DNA of 64,000 nt from G963664585 sp963664585 (GCA_963664585.2 CAXXEO010000002.1:1-64000), one strand, 5' to 3'; positions 42,417 through 51,353 are shown, numbered from the stretch's first letter. Program-made: numbers and translations. The notes: a model not told the origin generated them from the sequence alone.

Positions 42417-43694
42417 TTAAAGAAGCTGTTTTTTCAGAAGAATCGAACCATCCAGTTCGTTGACAGCAATGTTCTGCCGGATGCTTTCAGCCGCGGCCAA
42501 TCCAGCGGCCGCGCCAATACGCATACAGGTCACCATTACCCGGACACAAGCGTGTGCCTCGCAATCGGTCGAGATACTGCGCCCTGCTAAAACCATATTT
42601 TTAATCGTGGTGATCATACAGCGAAATGGAACATAAAATGCGCCGGTTTTAGGTTTGATCAGAGTGCTGCCATAACCGTTGGCATCGTGAATATCCACCG
42701 GATAACAACTTTTGGCAATCGCATCATCAAATTCTGTACCGTCCATCACATCCTGTGCGGTCAGAGTATATTGCCCTATGATACGTCTGGAATCTCGAAG
42801 TCCCAGATAGCTGCCTGTTGATACCATGACCGCTTTTTCAAAACCGGGAACATTTTCGATGAAGAAGCGGCTGATCTTTTGCACCTGAGCCCTTGCATCT
42901 GCTTCGCTGCGGCTCCAGGCGGGAACATCAAACGGATCGGCGTATATTCTGCTCATATTGGAATAAAACACATTGTTGGGCAGCGGCCTCGCCAACAGTG
43001 TATTGACGAACAGCGCACCCTCTTTAATACCCTTTTGAGCTATCCTGGCCTTATCCGCGCTGGTAAGGGTATTATAGCGCCCACCATCGACATTCACCAT
43101 CTTATACATCAGGGTTCCGGGTTGGAGCACACCTTTTTCATCGCCGATTTTCCACTTACAGCCCGCCTCACTGGCGATACTTCCATGAAAGGTAGCGTCG
43201 ATATAGACTTTCGCCTGAACCGATTGAACACCCTGGCTGTTGTGAATTAAAAGCGAAGTAATTTCGTTGTTTTCGACTTCGACCCCCATCACCCTGGTAT
43301 GAAACAGCACATGGGCGCCGGCTTCTTTGACCATCTCGTCCATTACGCATTTCAGCGTTTCGGAATCATAAGGCGCTGCACCGACATCCATTTCCTTAAT
43401 TCCTGCCAGATAGATCGTCTCAACGCCGGGACAGGCGTTTTTCGCAATCAGACGCTCCAACAGCTCAGCAAATACGCCCTTTAGGTCTTCACGCTTTTCC
43501 CCCTGTGAAAAGCCCATGAACTGACTGATCATTCCCCCGGTTGCCATTCCGCCCAGAAAAGCCTGTTCCTCGATAACAAGGGTTTTTGCACCGGATTTCG
43601 CCGCAGTTACCGCAGCGGTAAAACCGGCTGTCCCGCCACCCGCTACGATGACATCATATTCACCATATAGCGGAAAATTGTTGCGAATTAGCAT
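42417..43694 (-). CDS. FAD-dependent oxidoreductase (FAD_oxidored family)
   Basis: A 425-residue flavoprotein. The dinucleotide-binding motif is YDVIVAGGGTAGFTAAVTAA (residues 13-32) followed by the IEEQAFLGGMATGG segment typical of this family of secondary-metabolite and sugar-acid type oxidoreductases. YIDATFHGSIASEAGC and the C-terminal LAGRSISTDCEAHACVRVM region fit. No signal peptide. Substrate unknown. The facing LysR gene and the DASS transporter suggest oxidation or reduction of an imported organic acid. Confidence 0.85.
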   Translation of the reverse strand: MLIRNNFPLYGEYDVIVAGGGTAGFTAAVTAAKSGAKTLVIEEQAFLGGMATGGMISQFMGFSQGEKREDLKGVFAELLERLIAKNACPGVETIYLAGIKEMDVGAAPYDSETLKCVMDEMVKEAGAHVLFHTRVMGVEVENNEITSLLIHNSQGVQSVQAKVYIDATFHGSIASEAGCKWKIGDEKGVLQPGTLMYKMVNVDGGRYNTLTSADKARIAQKGIKEGALFVNTLLARPLPNNVFYSNMSRIYADPFDVPAWSRSEADARAQVQKISRFFIENVPGFEKAVMVSTGSYLGLRDSRRIIGQYTLTAQDVMDGTEFDDAIAKSCYPVDIHDANGYGSTLIKPKTGAFYVPFRCMITTIKNMVLAGRSISTDCEAHACVRVMVTCMRIGAAAGLAAAESIRQNIAVNELDGSILLKKQLL

Positions 43695-44004
43695 AGGATA
43701 CCTCCATGATTTTTACCAGTATATTGTCTCATTTTAAGCTTGTATATTCCCCCGCCGAAGGCGGGGGAATATACAAGCGCATTTAACCCGTTGTCATGTA
43801 AGATTTAGTTGCATCAAAGTACTAACAATCCTTATATATGTGCGTTTTATTTCTATCTTTCTGCCCCGCTTGCGGCAGGGCGGATAGAGTTCGAAATTTC
43901 TTCTTTAGTAGCCATTTGCTTTTAAAACACTAGATTGGTTCTCATTCTCTTGATGTATTATCACCAGCGCCATATAATGGTAAGTAAGGGAAGGGGATGG
44001 TGAA
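43695..44004. other. Divergent control region between the FAD gene and the LysR gene
   Basis: Contains family 2 copy B (43718-43823) and an imperfect GC hairpin at 43853-43888. The two promoters must lie here but no clear -35/-10 pair is assigned. Confidence 0.5.
43718..43823 (-). repeat. Family 2 106-bp dyad element, copy B
   Basis: Inverse copy of 888-993, 106 bp, AGTA...TACT ends; stem CTTGTATATTCCCCCGCC with a 3-base loop. Confidence 0.85.
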
Positions 44005-44913
44005 ATGGATATCGCCCAGATAGAATGCGTATTGGCTGTCGCCAAGCATCACAGCTTTACCGAAGCGGCCTATGATGTGGCCCTTTCTCAATCAGCAGTG
44101 TCCAAAAACATTTCGGGGCTGGAGCTCGAACTGAACGTGAGGCTCTTCGAACGGAATACCCGGTCAGTTGAGTTAACTCCCGCCGGGGAAGAGTTCGTCA
44201 AATATGGCGCACAGATGCTGGAAAGCTATCAAAGTCTCCGTAAATCTCTCCAAAAGTATAAAAATACGGATAAACAACACCTGATCATCGGCAGTATCAT
44301 TTTTGGAGATAATTCGGGCATTACATCACAGATTGCCGCATTTGCGAAGGCCTTTCCCGAAATTAAATTTGAAATTGTCGAAGGTACCACCGTTCCTTTG
44401 GTGGATGGCGTTCTCGATTCCTCTGTGGATGTGGCATTTGTGTCAAGTATGTACCCATCCCACAGTGAAGATGCCACCGCGAATTACAGCCTGGATAAAA
44501 GGCTTATTTCCTATTCCATCGCCAAGGATGACTATTATCTTGTCACCAGTAAAAATCATCCGCTGGCAAATCGAGAATCGGTAGACTATGATGAACTGAA
44601 AGATGAAAAGTTTCTGATTTTTGATAAAAGTATGAGCGTTTATTATAATGCGTTCTATAAACTTTTTGAAAAGGAAGGTTATCGTCCAAACATCATTCTC
44701 CAGTGCTCTTCAATCCGTACCATGCTGGGGCTGATTGCAGAGAATACCGGAGTGGCTCTTCTCTCTTCCCGTGTGGCGAAGGGAAATGAAAACATTGTCT
44801 TGATTCCCCTTAGCCGCCCCTTGGTGCGCGATACGCAGATTATTATTCGTAATGACAAGAACCTTCCGGTACAGGTTAAAGCTTTTTTTAACTTTTTTAA
44901 AAATAACAGATAA
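44005..44913 (+). CDS. LysR-family transcriptional regulator
   Basis: A 302-residue regulator. The N-terminal helix-turn-helix is FTEAAYDVALSQSAVSKNIS (about 18-37) followed by the linker helix; the C-terminal periplasmic-binding-like effector domain covers 90-300. It faces the FAD oxidoreductase gene and converges on the DASS transporter, so it probably controls one or both in answer to the transported acid. The stop is three bases from the stop of the transporter gene. Confidence 0.9.
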   Translation: MDIAQIECVLAVAKHHSFTEAAYDVALSQSAVSKNISGLELELNVRLFERNTRSVELTPAGEEFVKYGAQMLESYQSLRKSLQKYKNTDKQHLIIGSIIFGDNSGITSQIAAFAKAFPEIKFEIVEGTTVPLVDGVLDSSVDVAFVSSMYPSHSEDATANYSLDKRLISYSIAKDDYYLVTSKNHPLANRESVDYDELKDEKFLIFDKSMSVYYNAFYKLFEKEGYRPNIILQCSSIRTMLGLIAENTGVALLSSRVAKGNENIVLIPLSRPLVRDTQIIIRNDKNLPVQVKAFFNFFKNNR

Positions 44914-44916
44914 CGG

Positions 44917-46359
44917 TTACATCAGGGCAGCCGCAATTGGATAGCCGACGAATGTTAATACCAGCGCGCCGATTAAAGAGATGGGCATACCATATTTGAA
45001 CATCACATCTGTATTGAGCCAGCCGGTACCGGCAGCAATGGCTGCGTGTGCGGTCGATGGAGGCGTTGCCATTGCGACGCAGGCGCCTGCACCAATAACG
45101 CAGGTCAAAGCGGCAGGGTTGACTCCAACGATGGCACTTTTGAGAACAAGTGGCATGGCAATGCTGTATATAAGCGTAACGGTGACGGTATTGGATGCAA
45201 AGTTGGTCATCACGACCGTACACAGCGCTACGATTAAAACAAAAACCATTGGAGGCAGGTTTCCTATCAACGGCGAGATCAGTTTCACCATATAGGCGGT
45301 TATTCCGACTTTCTCATCCACCAAAGCACTGCTTAGGATCATCGTAGCCGCAACCAGCATAACGGCTGCCCACGAAACGCCCTTGCTCATCGCTTCGTCA
45401 AATTTCATCAAGGCCTTGCCCTTAATTTTGATCAGGCTGAGAAGAACAACGCCGATCATGGCGGGCGCGGGCGTTCCAAGATTATTGATAAAGGTCGCGA
45501 GAGCGGGCATAGAATACTTTAAAATACCAGGGGCCATCCATAGGGCCACAACAAAGGCGAATACACTCAGGGTTGTTTTTTCTTCCACAGACATCGGAGC
45601 CATACCTGCACTCAGCTTGTCGATGTCAAGGTTTTGGAGTTTTGAAAGGTCGGGGCGGAATACATACTTGAGGAATAACAGAATAAGCGCATACATGACT
45701 AGAGCGGACACCACGCCAAATGCAGAGTAGGAAAGAAAATCAATACCCGTTTTCATATCCTTCTGGAAGAGAGACATGCTAAGTAAGGGAACCGTGTGCG
45801 CAATTGGAGTTGTGATCGTCGAAATCGATGCGAAACAAAGCACCGATAATGTAATCATCTGGGGGAGCCTGTCACCCTTTTCATAACCAAGCTCTTTAAA
45901 AATTTGCTCGGCGATCGGGATAAAGATCATAAAGGTAGGGATCGGTGACATAAAGGAACCGATCACCAGCGGCGCTAGGAAAAACAATCCAAGAAATGCC
46001 CATGGGTTCTTCTTGGCAAACGGTCTTGTGATAAACCAGACAGCAAGTCTTCTTAGATATCCCGTTTGACCCAGTGCATAAGTAACCATTGAGCTGAACA
46101 GAACGAATGAGGTAATCCAGTTGCCCATTGAACCGGACAGCACCTGTGAATAAGTATACAAGGGGGTCAGCATCAGCGCAACCATACAAAGTACGCTAGG
46201 CCAGGTGGTTGACACATACAGCCACAGCAAAATAGTTCCGATAAAAATTCCCGCAATATTCATACCAAGTGTAGTTAATCCCGTGATCGGCGGGACTAAT
46301 TTAAGTCCGAACATAAAAGCAAGAGCAATAATAGTGATCATTGTTTTCTTGTTTTTCAT
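44917..46359 (-). CDS. DASS/SLC13-family anion symporter
   Basis: Sodium:dicarboxylate/citrate-type transporter, 480 residues with about 12 hydrophobic segments. Two SNT/SPT-like helical hairpin motifs are seen: STITTPIAHT in the first half and NFASNTVTVT, with TPPSTAHAAIA, in the second. ATG 46359 has GAGGAG upstream. It is expected to supply di- or tricarboxylates; the FAD oxidoreductase nearby may use the substrate. Confidence 0.85.
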   Translation of the reverse strand: MKNKKTMITIIALAFMFGLKLVPPITGLTTLGMNIAGIFIGTILLWLYVSTTWPSVLCMVALMLTPLYTYSQVLSGSMGNWITSFVLFSSMVTYALGQTGYLRRLAVWFITRPFAKKNPWAFLGLFFLAPLVIGSFMSPIPTFMIFIPIAEQIFKELGYEKGDRLPQMITLSVLCFASISTITTPIAHTVPLLSMSLFQKDMKTGIDFLSYSAFGVVSALVMYALILLFLKYVFRPDLSKLQNLDIDKLSAGMAPMSVEEKTTLSVFAFVVALWMAPGILKYSMPALATFINNLGTPAPAMIGVVLLSLIKIKGKALMKFDEAMSKGVSWAAVMLVAATMILSSALVDEKVGITAYMVKLISPLIGNLPPMVFVLIVALCTVVMTNFASNTVTVTLIYSIAMPLVLKSAIVGVNPAALTCVIGAGACVAMATPPSTAHAAIAAGTGWLNTDVMFKYGMPISLIGALVLTFVGYPIAAALM

Positions 46360-46652
46360 TTTAACTCTCCTCATCTTATTTTAGTATTCATGCTTTCGGC
46401 CATAAAGCATGTGTTTCTTATCGCATTTTTCCAAATATAATGGTCTTCTTTCATTCTGTCTGCTCCGCAACTGGCCAGTCAGATAAATTTTAAATTTTCC
46501 ACCTTTATTTTTTAAATAGCGATAGGAATCTGTCGTAATTATATCGTCAATGAAATTCGTAATGCAATTCTGTTATTCGCTCATTTATTCCAATACGGAA
46601 TAAATTAAACACTTATCACTATTTGTTGTTTATTTTAACAGATAAACCTTTC

Positions 46653-46758
46653 TATAGCCAATTAACTTAAAAACTGGCTATATATAAAACGTCATTTTCT
46701 TTACCCGCCTTCGGCAGGGGAAGAAATCACAAGCTTGTTTTCAAGTTAATTGGCTATA
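46653..46758 (-). repeat. Family 1 106-bp dyad element, copy 13
   Basis: Inverse orientation. Both ends carry the CCAA/TTGG form, so the inverted ends match fully; the core has two changes (TTTACCCGCC and GGCAGGGG). Confidence 0.9.
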
Positions 46759-46780
46759 AAAAGTGTTTATTGCAGAAAAT

Positions 46781-46816
46781 CCCCCAATCGTAGGTAAATA
46801 AAACTACGATTGGGGG
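46781..46816 (-). terminator. Terminator downstream of the purN-like gene
   Basis: CCCCCAATCGTAG and its exact complement form a 13-bp stem with a 10-base loop; the minus strand continues ATTTTCT. Confidence 0.65.
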
Positions 46817-46943
46817 TAAATTGCTAAATTCTATTGCTTCATGGTTTATCGACACCTCATCAAATAGAGATGGGGCTTTAAGCAGATTAATGGCAATTTA
46901 TTTTCTACTTAATACTCTGATATTTAGGTTTTCACACTGTCTC

Positions 46944-47558
46944 TCAAAATCCCAGCTTGATATCTCCAGAAACAATCCGATTGATGACATCAACTAAAAA
47001 TATATGCTCTCGTTCCAATATTTTATCAGCAAGTATCACTGGAGTATCTCCTTCTTCGACTTTTACCTTGGCTTGAGCAACAATCTCTCCATCATCATAT
47101 TCTTCATTCACTCTATGAATTGTTATGCCGGAGAACTTTTCTTTTGACTCTATAACAGCTTTATGAACATTTATTCCATACATTCCTTTCCCACCAAATT
47201 TGGGTAATAAGGCAGGATGAATATTAAATATTCTGTTCTTGTACTGTTGTAAAATTGGCTTTCCTATTTTCTTCAAATAGCCTGCAAGAAAAATCAATTC
47301 GATATTGTGGCTGAAAAGTATTTTAAATATTTGATTATCGAGTACGTCAGAATGAGGATAGAGTTTTTCATTAACACAATAATGATCAATTCCTTCAATT
47401 TTAGTTCTTTCCAAAACTAAGGCGTCCGAATTATTACTGATTACAGCACAAACTTTACCGTCTATAGTTCCTTTTTTGCAGCCATCAACCAGAGCCTGCA
47501 TATCCGAACCGTTGTGTGAGGCGAATACTGCTATGTTAATCAAAAATTCACATCCCAT
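46944..47558 (-). CDS. Phosphoribosylglycinamide formyltransferase-like protein (PurN family)
   Basis: A formyl_trans_N-fold enzyme of 204 residues. The catalytic triad region is present: FNIHPALLPKFGGKGMYGIN (Asn and His) and EEYDDGEIVAQAKV (Asp). It could transfer formyl from formyl-tetrahydrofolate to GAR, but it is not in a purine operon and is AT-rich. The neighbours are acetyltransferases, so a role in modification (for example of an antibiotic or sugar) is possible. The start is uncertain: ATG 47558 lacks a ribosome site; a TTG at 47543 has GGGATG upstream. Confidence 0.75.
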   Translation of the reverse strand: MGCEFLINIAVFASHNGSDMQALVDGCKKGTIDGKVCAVISNNSDALVLERTKIEGIDHYCVNEKLYPHSDVLDNQIFKILFSHNIELIFLAGYLKKIGKPILQQYKNRIFNIHPALLPKFGGKGMYGINVHKAVIESKEKFSGITIHRVNEEYDDGEIVAQAKVKVEEGDTPVILADKILEREHIFLVDVINRIVSGDIKLGF

Positions 47559-47597
47559 TTAATAAATAATTGACCCGATGTTTTAACACAGCCTGGC

Positions 47598-48155
47598 TCA
47601 CTTAGAATAATCACATGCAAGAATGGCGTACCACGCGCTATCGCCAATCCCCTGATTGTTCCGATGGACTTGTCGCATTGTCCCCTCGTACTTCATTCCG
47701 CACTTTAACATCACTTTTCCGGAATTTGAATTATTCGGATCGTGCTTTGCTTCAACACGGTTGACGCCTACTTCGCTTATGAATAAATTGATAATCGCCC
47801 TTAATGCTTCGGACGTAATGCCTTGATGCCACCATTTACGACCGATGCAATATCCGATCTGCACTATTTGAAGATCGTCGTTTTTGCCAACAGCCCCTAT
47901 TGATCCAATAACTGGTTGATTGCTCGATTTCAGCGTAATAGCCCACTGGTAATATTCAGGGTCCGAATATTGTTTTATCCAATCCGCTAAAACGGATTTA
48001 CTTACATCCACATTCTTGTGCGCCTGCCATGGTAAATATTTAGTGACCTCGGGATCATTTGCCCAATTTTGATACATGTCCTCTGCATCTTCGATCGTGA
48101 AACGGCGTAATATTAGCCGTTCAGTTTCGAGAGTTTTTGTTCCCAAATGATTCAT
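47598..48155 (-). CDS. GNAT acetyltransferase, RimJ/RimL type
   Basis: A 185-residue acetyltransferase. TKTLETERLILRRFTIEDAE opens it, IGYCIGRKWWHQGITSEALR is motif A, and NSNSGKVMLKCGMKYEG is the final core. ATG 48155 has GGAGG 6 bases upstream. The relatives acetylate N-termini of ribosomal proteins or small molecules; the substrate here is unknown. It is AT-rich and follows a second GNAT gene by 23 bases. Confidence 0.88.
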   Translation of the reverse strand: MNHLGTKTLETERLILRRFTIEDAEDMYQNWANDPEVTKYLPWQAHKNVDVSKSVLADWIKQYSDPEYYQWAITLKSSNQPVIGSIGAVGKNDDLQIVQIGYCIGRKWWHQGITSEALRAIINLFISEVGVNRVEAKHDPNNSNSGKVMLKCGMKYEGTMRQVHRNNQGIGDSAWYAILACDYSK

Positions 48156-48178
48156 AGCGTTACCTCCATAATTGAAAA

Positions 48179-48688
48179 TTAGTTTTTCAATGTGAAATGA
48201 ACCAAATCTAATATCAGTCCATTGTTTTGAAAGCCCTTCTCTGTAATATGCGTTTGACAAAATCCTGTACTTTTCAAAACCTTAATACTTGCAAGATTGA
48301 CTGATGTAGCATCTGCATATATTGTTGCATTTGGAGACTCTAAAAAGATGTATTCTTTCAATGCATTTGCAACCTCAGATGCATAGCCATTGCCCCAAAA
48401 TTTTCTTCCATAATGGTAATAAAATCCACATTCAAAATCATCTCGTTTTCTAATAGGAAAACCAGCAATACCTATTGCCTTGTCTTCCAGTAGTACAACA
48501 AAATTATTAATAAAATTTACGTCAGTGCGATTTATAAGCATATCTATTCTTTCATGGCACTGTTCTTTTGTTTGAATAAGGTTTAAGTATGTATACTTAA
48601 TCACTTCAAAATCATTCCATACTTCCAATAAATCATCTGAATATTTATAATCTAGCGGGACTAACTTAAGTCGGTTTGATTTTATCAT
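48179..48688 (-). CDS. GNAT acetyltransferase
   Basis: A 169-residue protein with IKSNRLKLVPLDYKYSDDLL at the start, YYHYGRKFWGNGYASEVANA as motif A and NLASIKVLKSTGF near the end. ATG 48688 has GGAGG 6 bases upstream. It is very AT-rich and distinct in sequence from its downstream GNAT neighbour, so the pair is not a recent duplication. Confidence 0.88.
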   Translation of the reverse strand: MIKSNRLKLVPLDYKYSDDLLEVWNDFEVIKYTYLNLIQTKEQCHERIDMLINRTDVNFINNFVVLLEDKAIGIAGFPIRKRDDFECGFYYHYGRKFWGNGYASEVANALKEYIFLESPNATIYADATSVNLASIKVLKSTGFCQTHITEKGFQNNGLILDLVHFTLKN

Positions 48689-48817
48689 ACAAAACCTCCA
48701 CAGAGCTTTATAAATAATTGGCCGTTTAGTGATTAACAAATAATACCATTAATGCTTAGCAATTGCAATAAAGCCGCCCTGGTGATATGACCCCAAAAAG
48801 TTAGACAAATATTTAGT

Positions 48818-49708
48818 TTAAGCGGCCGAGAGGGCTTGCTGTCTGTGTAAAACGGGCGGCAAGCCTTTCAGTTTTGCCTTGATACGGTGATTATTGTAGT
48901 AATCAAGATATTCAATGAGTTCGTTGATGAAATGCTCTATAGATTCAAAGTTTTGCAGGTAGAGGAGCTCACTCTTGAGCAGACCAAAGAAATTTTCTAT
49001 CATAGCGTTATCCAAGCAGTTGCCCTTACGGCTCATGCTCTGGCGAATACCCTTCTTTTTGAGTACCCGTTGAAATGTTTTATGTTGGTATTGCCAACCC
49101 TGATCCGAGTGGAGGATGAGGCCTGTTCCATCCGGAATTGTCGCAAACGCCTTTTCCGACATGGAAGTCACCATGGACAAAACAGGCCTGTCCGAAATCG
49201 TATAGCTGACGATATCACTGCTACACAAATCCAGAATTGGTGACAGATAAAGCTTCTGACCAAACAAATTGAACTCTGTAACATCGGTAACCCATTTCAG
49301 ATTCGGTTTTTCCGCCTTAAAGTCACGATCTAGAAGATTCGGCGCGACATTGCCGATTTCGCCTTTATAGGAGCGATATTTCTTCATTCTGACGCAGCAA
49401 ATGATACCTAGTTCCTTCATCAGCTTCTGAACAGTTTTATGATTTACAACATAACCCCGATTCCTCAGTGCCAACGTAATTCTCCGATAGCCGTACCGGC
49501 CCTTGTTTTCCGCATAAATCAATTTAATCTGTACTTTGATTTCACTATATTTATCTTGGTTTGTTTGTTTCTTAAGATGATAGTAATACGTGGCGCGCGA
49601 TAGCTCCGCTACGTCGAGGAGTACATCGAGTTTGTGTTTCTGCCTTAGCTCCGTTACGACTTGTGATTTTTCTCTCGCTGTACCCTCTCGGATGCTAAGG
49701 CATTCAAT
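48818..49708 (-). CDS. IS3-family transposase OrfB (made by -1 frameshift)
   Basis: The integrase part with a DDE catalytic triad: WVTDVTEF (first Asp), LILHSDQGWQYQ (second Asp) and NAMIENFFGLLKSEL (Glu), spaced as in IS3. The frame has no good start before ATG 49522 but stays open to the A7 run at 49708-49714, giving VVTELRQKHKLDVLLDVAEL upstream, as in OrfAB fusions. It is therefore listed from the shift point. Confidence 0.85.
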   Translation of the reverse strand: MECLSIREGTAREKSQVVTELRQKHKLDVLLDVAELSRATYYYHLKKQTNQDKYSEIKVQIKLIYAENKGRYGYRRITLALRNRGYVVNHKTVQKLMKELGIICCVRMKKYRSYKGEIGNVAPNLLDRDFKAEKPNLKWVTDVTEFNLFGQKLYLSPILDLCSSDIVSYTISDRPVLSMVTSMSEKAFATIPDGTGLILHSDQGWQYQHKTFQRVLKKKGIRQSMSRKGNCLDNAMIENFFGLLKSELLYLQNFESIEHFINELIEYLDYYNNHRIKAKLKGLPPVLHRQQALSAA

Positions 49709-50013
49709 TTTTTTAAGTAATCAACCTCTGCTCTTAAACGCTGGTTCTCGGCGATCAGATCTTCTTCTACCTTCTTGTCCAGCTTTGACGGACGCCCTTT
49801 TCGCGTACCGCTGCCAGCGCAGGCCCTGCCGCGCCTATCTACATAGAGACCTTCAGGACCTTCTTCGAGATATATCCGCTCCCATTTCCTCACCGGCTCA
49901 TGATTTGGCAGTCCATATTTCTTCGCTGCTTCTCGAAAGCCTAGATGATTTGTTCGCATATCTTCTACGACTTTTTGCTTAAACTCCCCGCTAAACGGAG
50001 TCCCTTTTGGCAT
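49654..50013 (-). CDS. IS3-family OrfA (helix-turn-helix)
   Basis: A 119-residue DNA-binding protein that recognises the IS ends. The helix-turn-helix lies in GFREAAKKYGLPNHEPVRKW (about 30-50); a C-terminal leucine-rich coiled coil ENQRLRAEVDYLKKLNALA follows. The A7 run within the codons for YLKKLN is the likely -1 slip site. Confidence 0.9.
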   Translation of the reverse strand: MPKGTPFSGEFKQKVVEDMRTNHLGFREAAKKYGLPNHEPVRKWERIYLEEGPEGLYVDRRGRACAGSGTRKGRPSKLDKKVEEDLIAENQRLRAEVDYLKKLNALASERVQREKNHKS

Positions 50014-50108
50014 AGAATAACACCCCCAAAGTTATTTCAGTATATCATACTGTCTAACTTTAGGGGTGCACTTCAGGCCGGGCGGCTTTTCCTTAATTTA
50101 TATACGGA

Positions 50109-50531
50109 TCAGTTGCTGACAATCTTGAGTTGTTTCACTTCTTCTCGCGAATAGATGACCACGACCGTACGGTTTGGAATACAGATAGCGGATTCATATT
50201 CTTTTTTAATAAAACCGAAGCCCTCGCATAGGTGATCTGGACAATTCACCTCATAAAAACGGATGGCGCCATCCTTAAGCTGAAAGTGGACAGGTACACC
50301 GAAGTCTTTTTCAAGACTGATCAACTTTTCTTCTGGCCCTTTATAATCAGCGAGGTCTATGCGCATGATTTCACGGCCATCCAGGGTAACGACAGCAAAG
50401 TTAAAACCCGTCTTATCCCTTTGCACATGCATAACCCATATGGCCAGCAGCGCGGCCAGTGCAATCAACAGGATAAAGGCCAAATCACGGATTCCCGCTA
50501 ATTTGCGCCCATTTGACGTGTCCTTTGACAT
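50109..50531 (-). CDS. NusG domain II-containing membrane-anchored protein
   Basis: A 140-residue protein with one N-terminal membrane segment (about 14-35: LAFILLIALAALLAIWVMHV) and an outside NusG_II beta domain: VVTLDGREIMRIDL and VNCPDHLCEGFGFI, with two Cys. Start ATG 50531 lies 4 bases after the stop of the ABC ATPase gene. Such proteins are frequent beside transport genes in Clostridia; function unknown. Confidence 0.8.
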   Translation of the reverse strand: MSKDTSNGRKLAGIRDLAFILLIALAALLAIWVMHVQRDKTGFNFAVVTLDGREIMRIDLADYKGPEEKLISLEKDFGVPVHFQLKDGAIRFYEVNCPDHLCEGFGFIKKEYESAICIPNRTVVVIYSREEVKQLKIVSN

Positions 50532-50535
50532 GGCG

Positions 50536-51243
50536 TTATACCTCGGGGGTGTCTTCATAGGCAAATTTGGTATCCTCTACGATTTTGCCATCCTTGATGC
50601 GCACGACACGTTCGGCAAATGCAGCAATGTCGTTGTCGTGGGTGATGAGGATAATTGTCCTCCCCTCGCGCTTAAGCTCGGTCAATATTTCCATTACGTC
50701 CGAGCCAGAGCGGGAATCCAGGTTGCCCGTGGGCTCGTCGGCGAGGATGACTGGGGGGCGAGCCGCAATAGCGCGGGCGATGGCCACACGCTGCTGCTGG
50801 CCGCCTGAAAGCTCAGAAGGCTTGTGATCCATACGGTGATCAAGGCCTACACGGGTGAGGGCTTCGACAGCAAGACTTTCGCGCTCATGCGCGGGCATGC
50901 CGCGATAGACCAGAGGGAGTTGTACATTCTGAAAAGCCGTCAGGCTGGGAATCAGGTTGAAGCCCTGAAAGATAAAACCGATCTGCTTATTTCTGATGTC
51001 AGAAAGCTCATCCTCGGTGAGAGCCGCCACATTATTGCCATCCAGAAAATACTGTCCCTCCGAAGGAACATCCAGACAACCAAGCATGTTCATCAGGGTT
51101 GACTTTCCAGAACCTGAATGGCCGACGATGGCTACAAACTCGCCGTGGTCGATCTGAAGATTGATGCCATCAAGCGCACGAACCTCGTTTTCACCGGGGT
51201 TGTAGATTTTAAACATATCTTTTATATCAATTAGATTTTGCAA
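50536..51243 (-). CDS. ABC transporter ATP-binding protein, MacB/LolD type
   Basis: A 235-residue ATPase. Walker A is VGHSGSGKST (about 42-51), signature SELSGGQQQRVAIARAIA (about 143-160), Walker B PVILADEPTGNLDS. The TTG at 51243 with GAGGAG 8 bases upstream gives the family start (LQNLIDIKDMFKIYNPGENE); a longer frame is unlikely. No FtsX-type permease gene is adjacent, which is unusual for this class. Confidence 0.88.
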   Translation of the reverse strand: MQNLIDIKDMFKIYNPGENEVRALDGINLQIDHGEFVAIVGHSGSGKSTLMNMLGCLDVPSEGQYFLDGNNVAALTEDELSDIRNKQIGFIFQGFNLIPSLTAFQNVQLPLVYRGMPAHERESLAVEALTRVGLDHRMDHKPSELSGGQQQRVAIARAIAARPPVILADEPTGNLDSRSGSDVMEILTELKREGRTIILITHDNDIAAFAERVVRIKDGKIVEDTKFAYEDTPEV

Positions 51244-51353
51244 GGTAATATCTCCTCTCGACGGACAGATGATAGCTATAATTCTATTCGCACAGGGGGA
51301 TGACTTCAACAGTATTTTGTAAACATTATAGTAATTTCAAATAAGAACAGACG

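Larger units (their letters stand above)
46360..46943. other. Interval upstream of the DASS gene
   Basis: Contains a weak TCTGTCTG hairpin near 46455, an ATTCCAATACGGAAT palindrome near 46587-46602 (possible LysR-type operator), family 1 copy 13 and a terminator. No coding frame. Confidence 0.5.
48788..50070 (-). mobile_element. IS3-family insertion sequence, 1283 bp
   Basis: Ends are TGACCCCAAAAAGTTAGACA at 48788 and, inverted, TGCACCCCTAAAGTTAGACA at 50070, 16 of 20 matching. It has two overlapping frames (orfA, orfB in -1 phase) with an A7 run between. No 3- or 4-bp target duplication is seen (flanks GATA and CTTC). It lies inside the loop of a terminator (see that feature). Confidence 0.93.
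48770..50089 (-). terminator. Terminator interrupted by the IS3 element
   Basis: Left arm AAAGCCGCCC at 48770-48779 and right arm GGGCGGCTTT at 50080-50089 are perfect complements. With the IS removed they form a 10-bp stem with a loop of about 17 bases, 20 bases after the NusG-II gene stop. Read on the minus strand, TTTATTGC follows the second arm. Confidence 0.7.

Noticed and set aside
49590..49982. Plus-strand frame across the IS orfA region
   Set aside because: Shadow of orfA; no ribosome site or homology.
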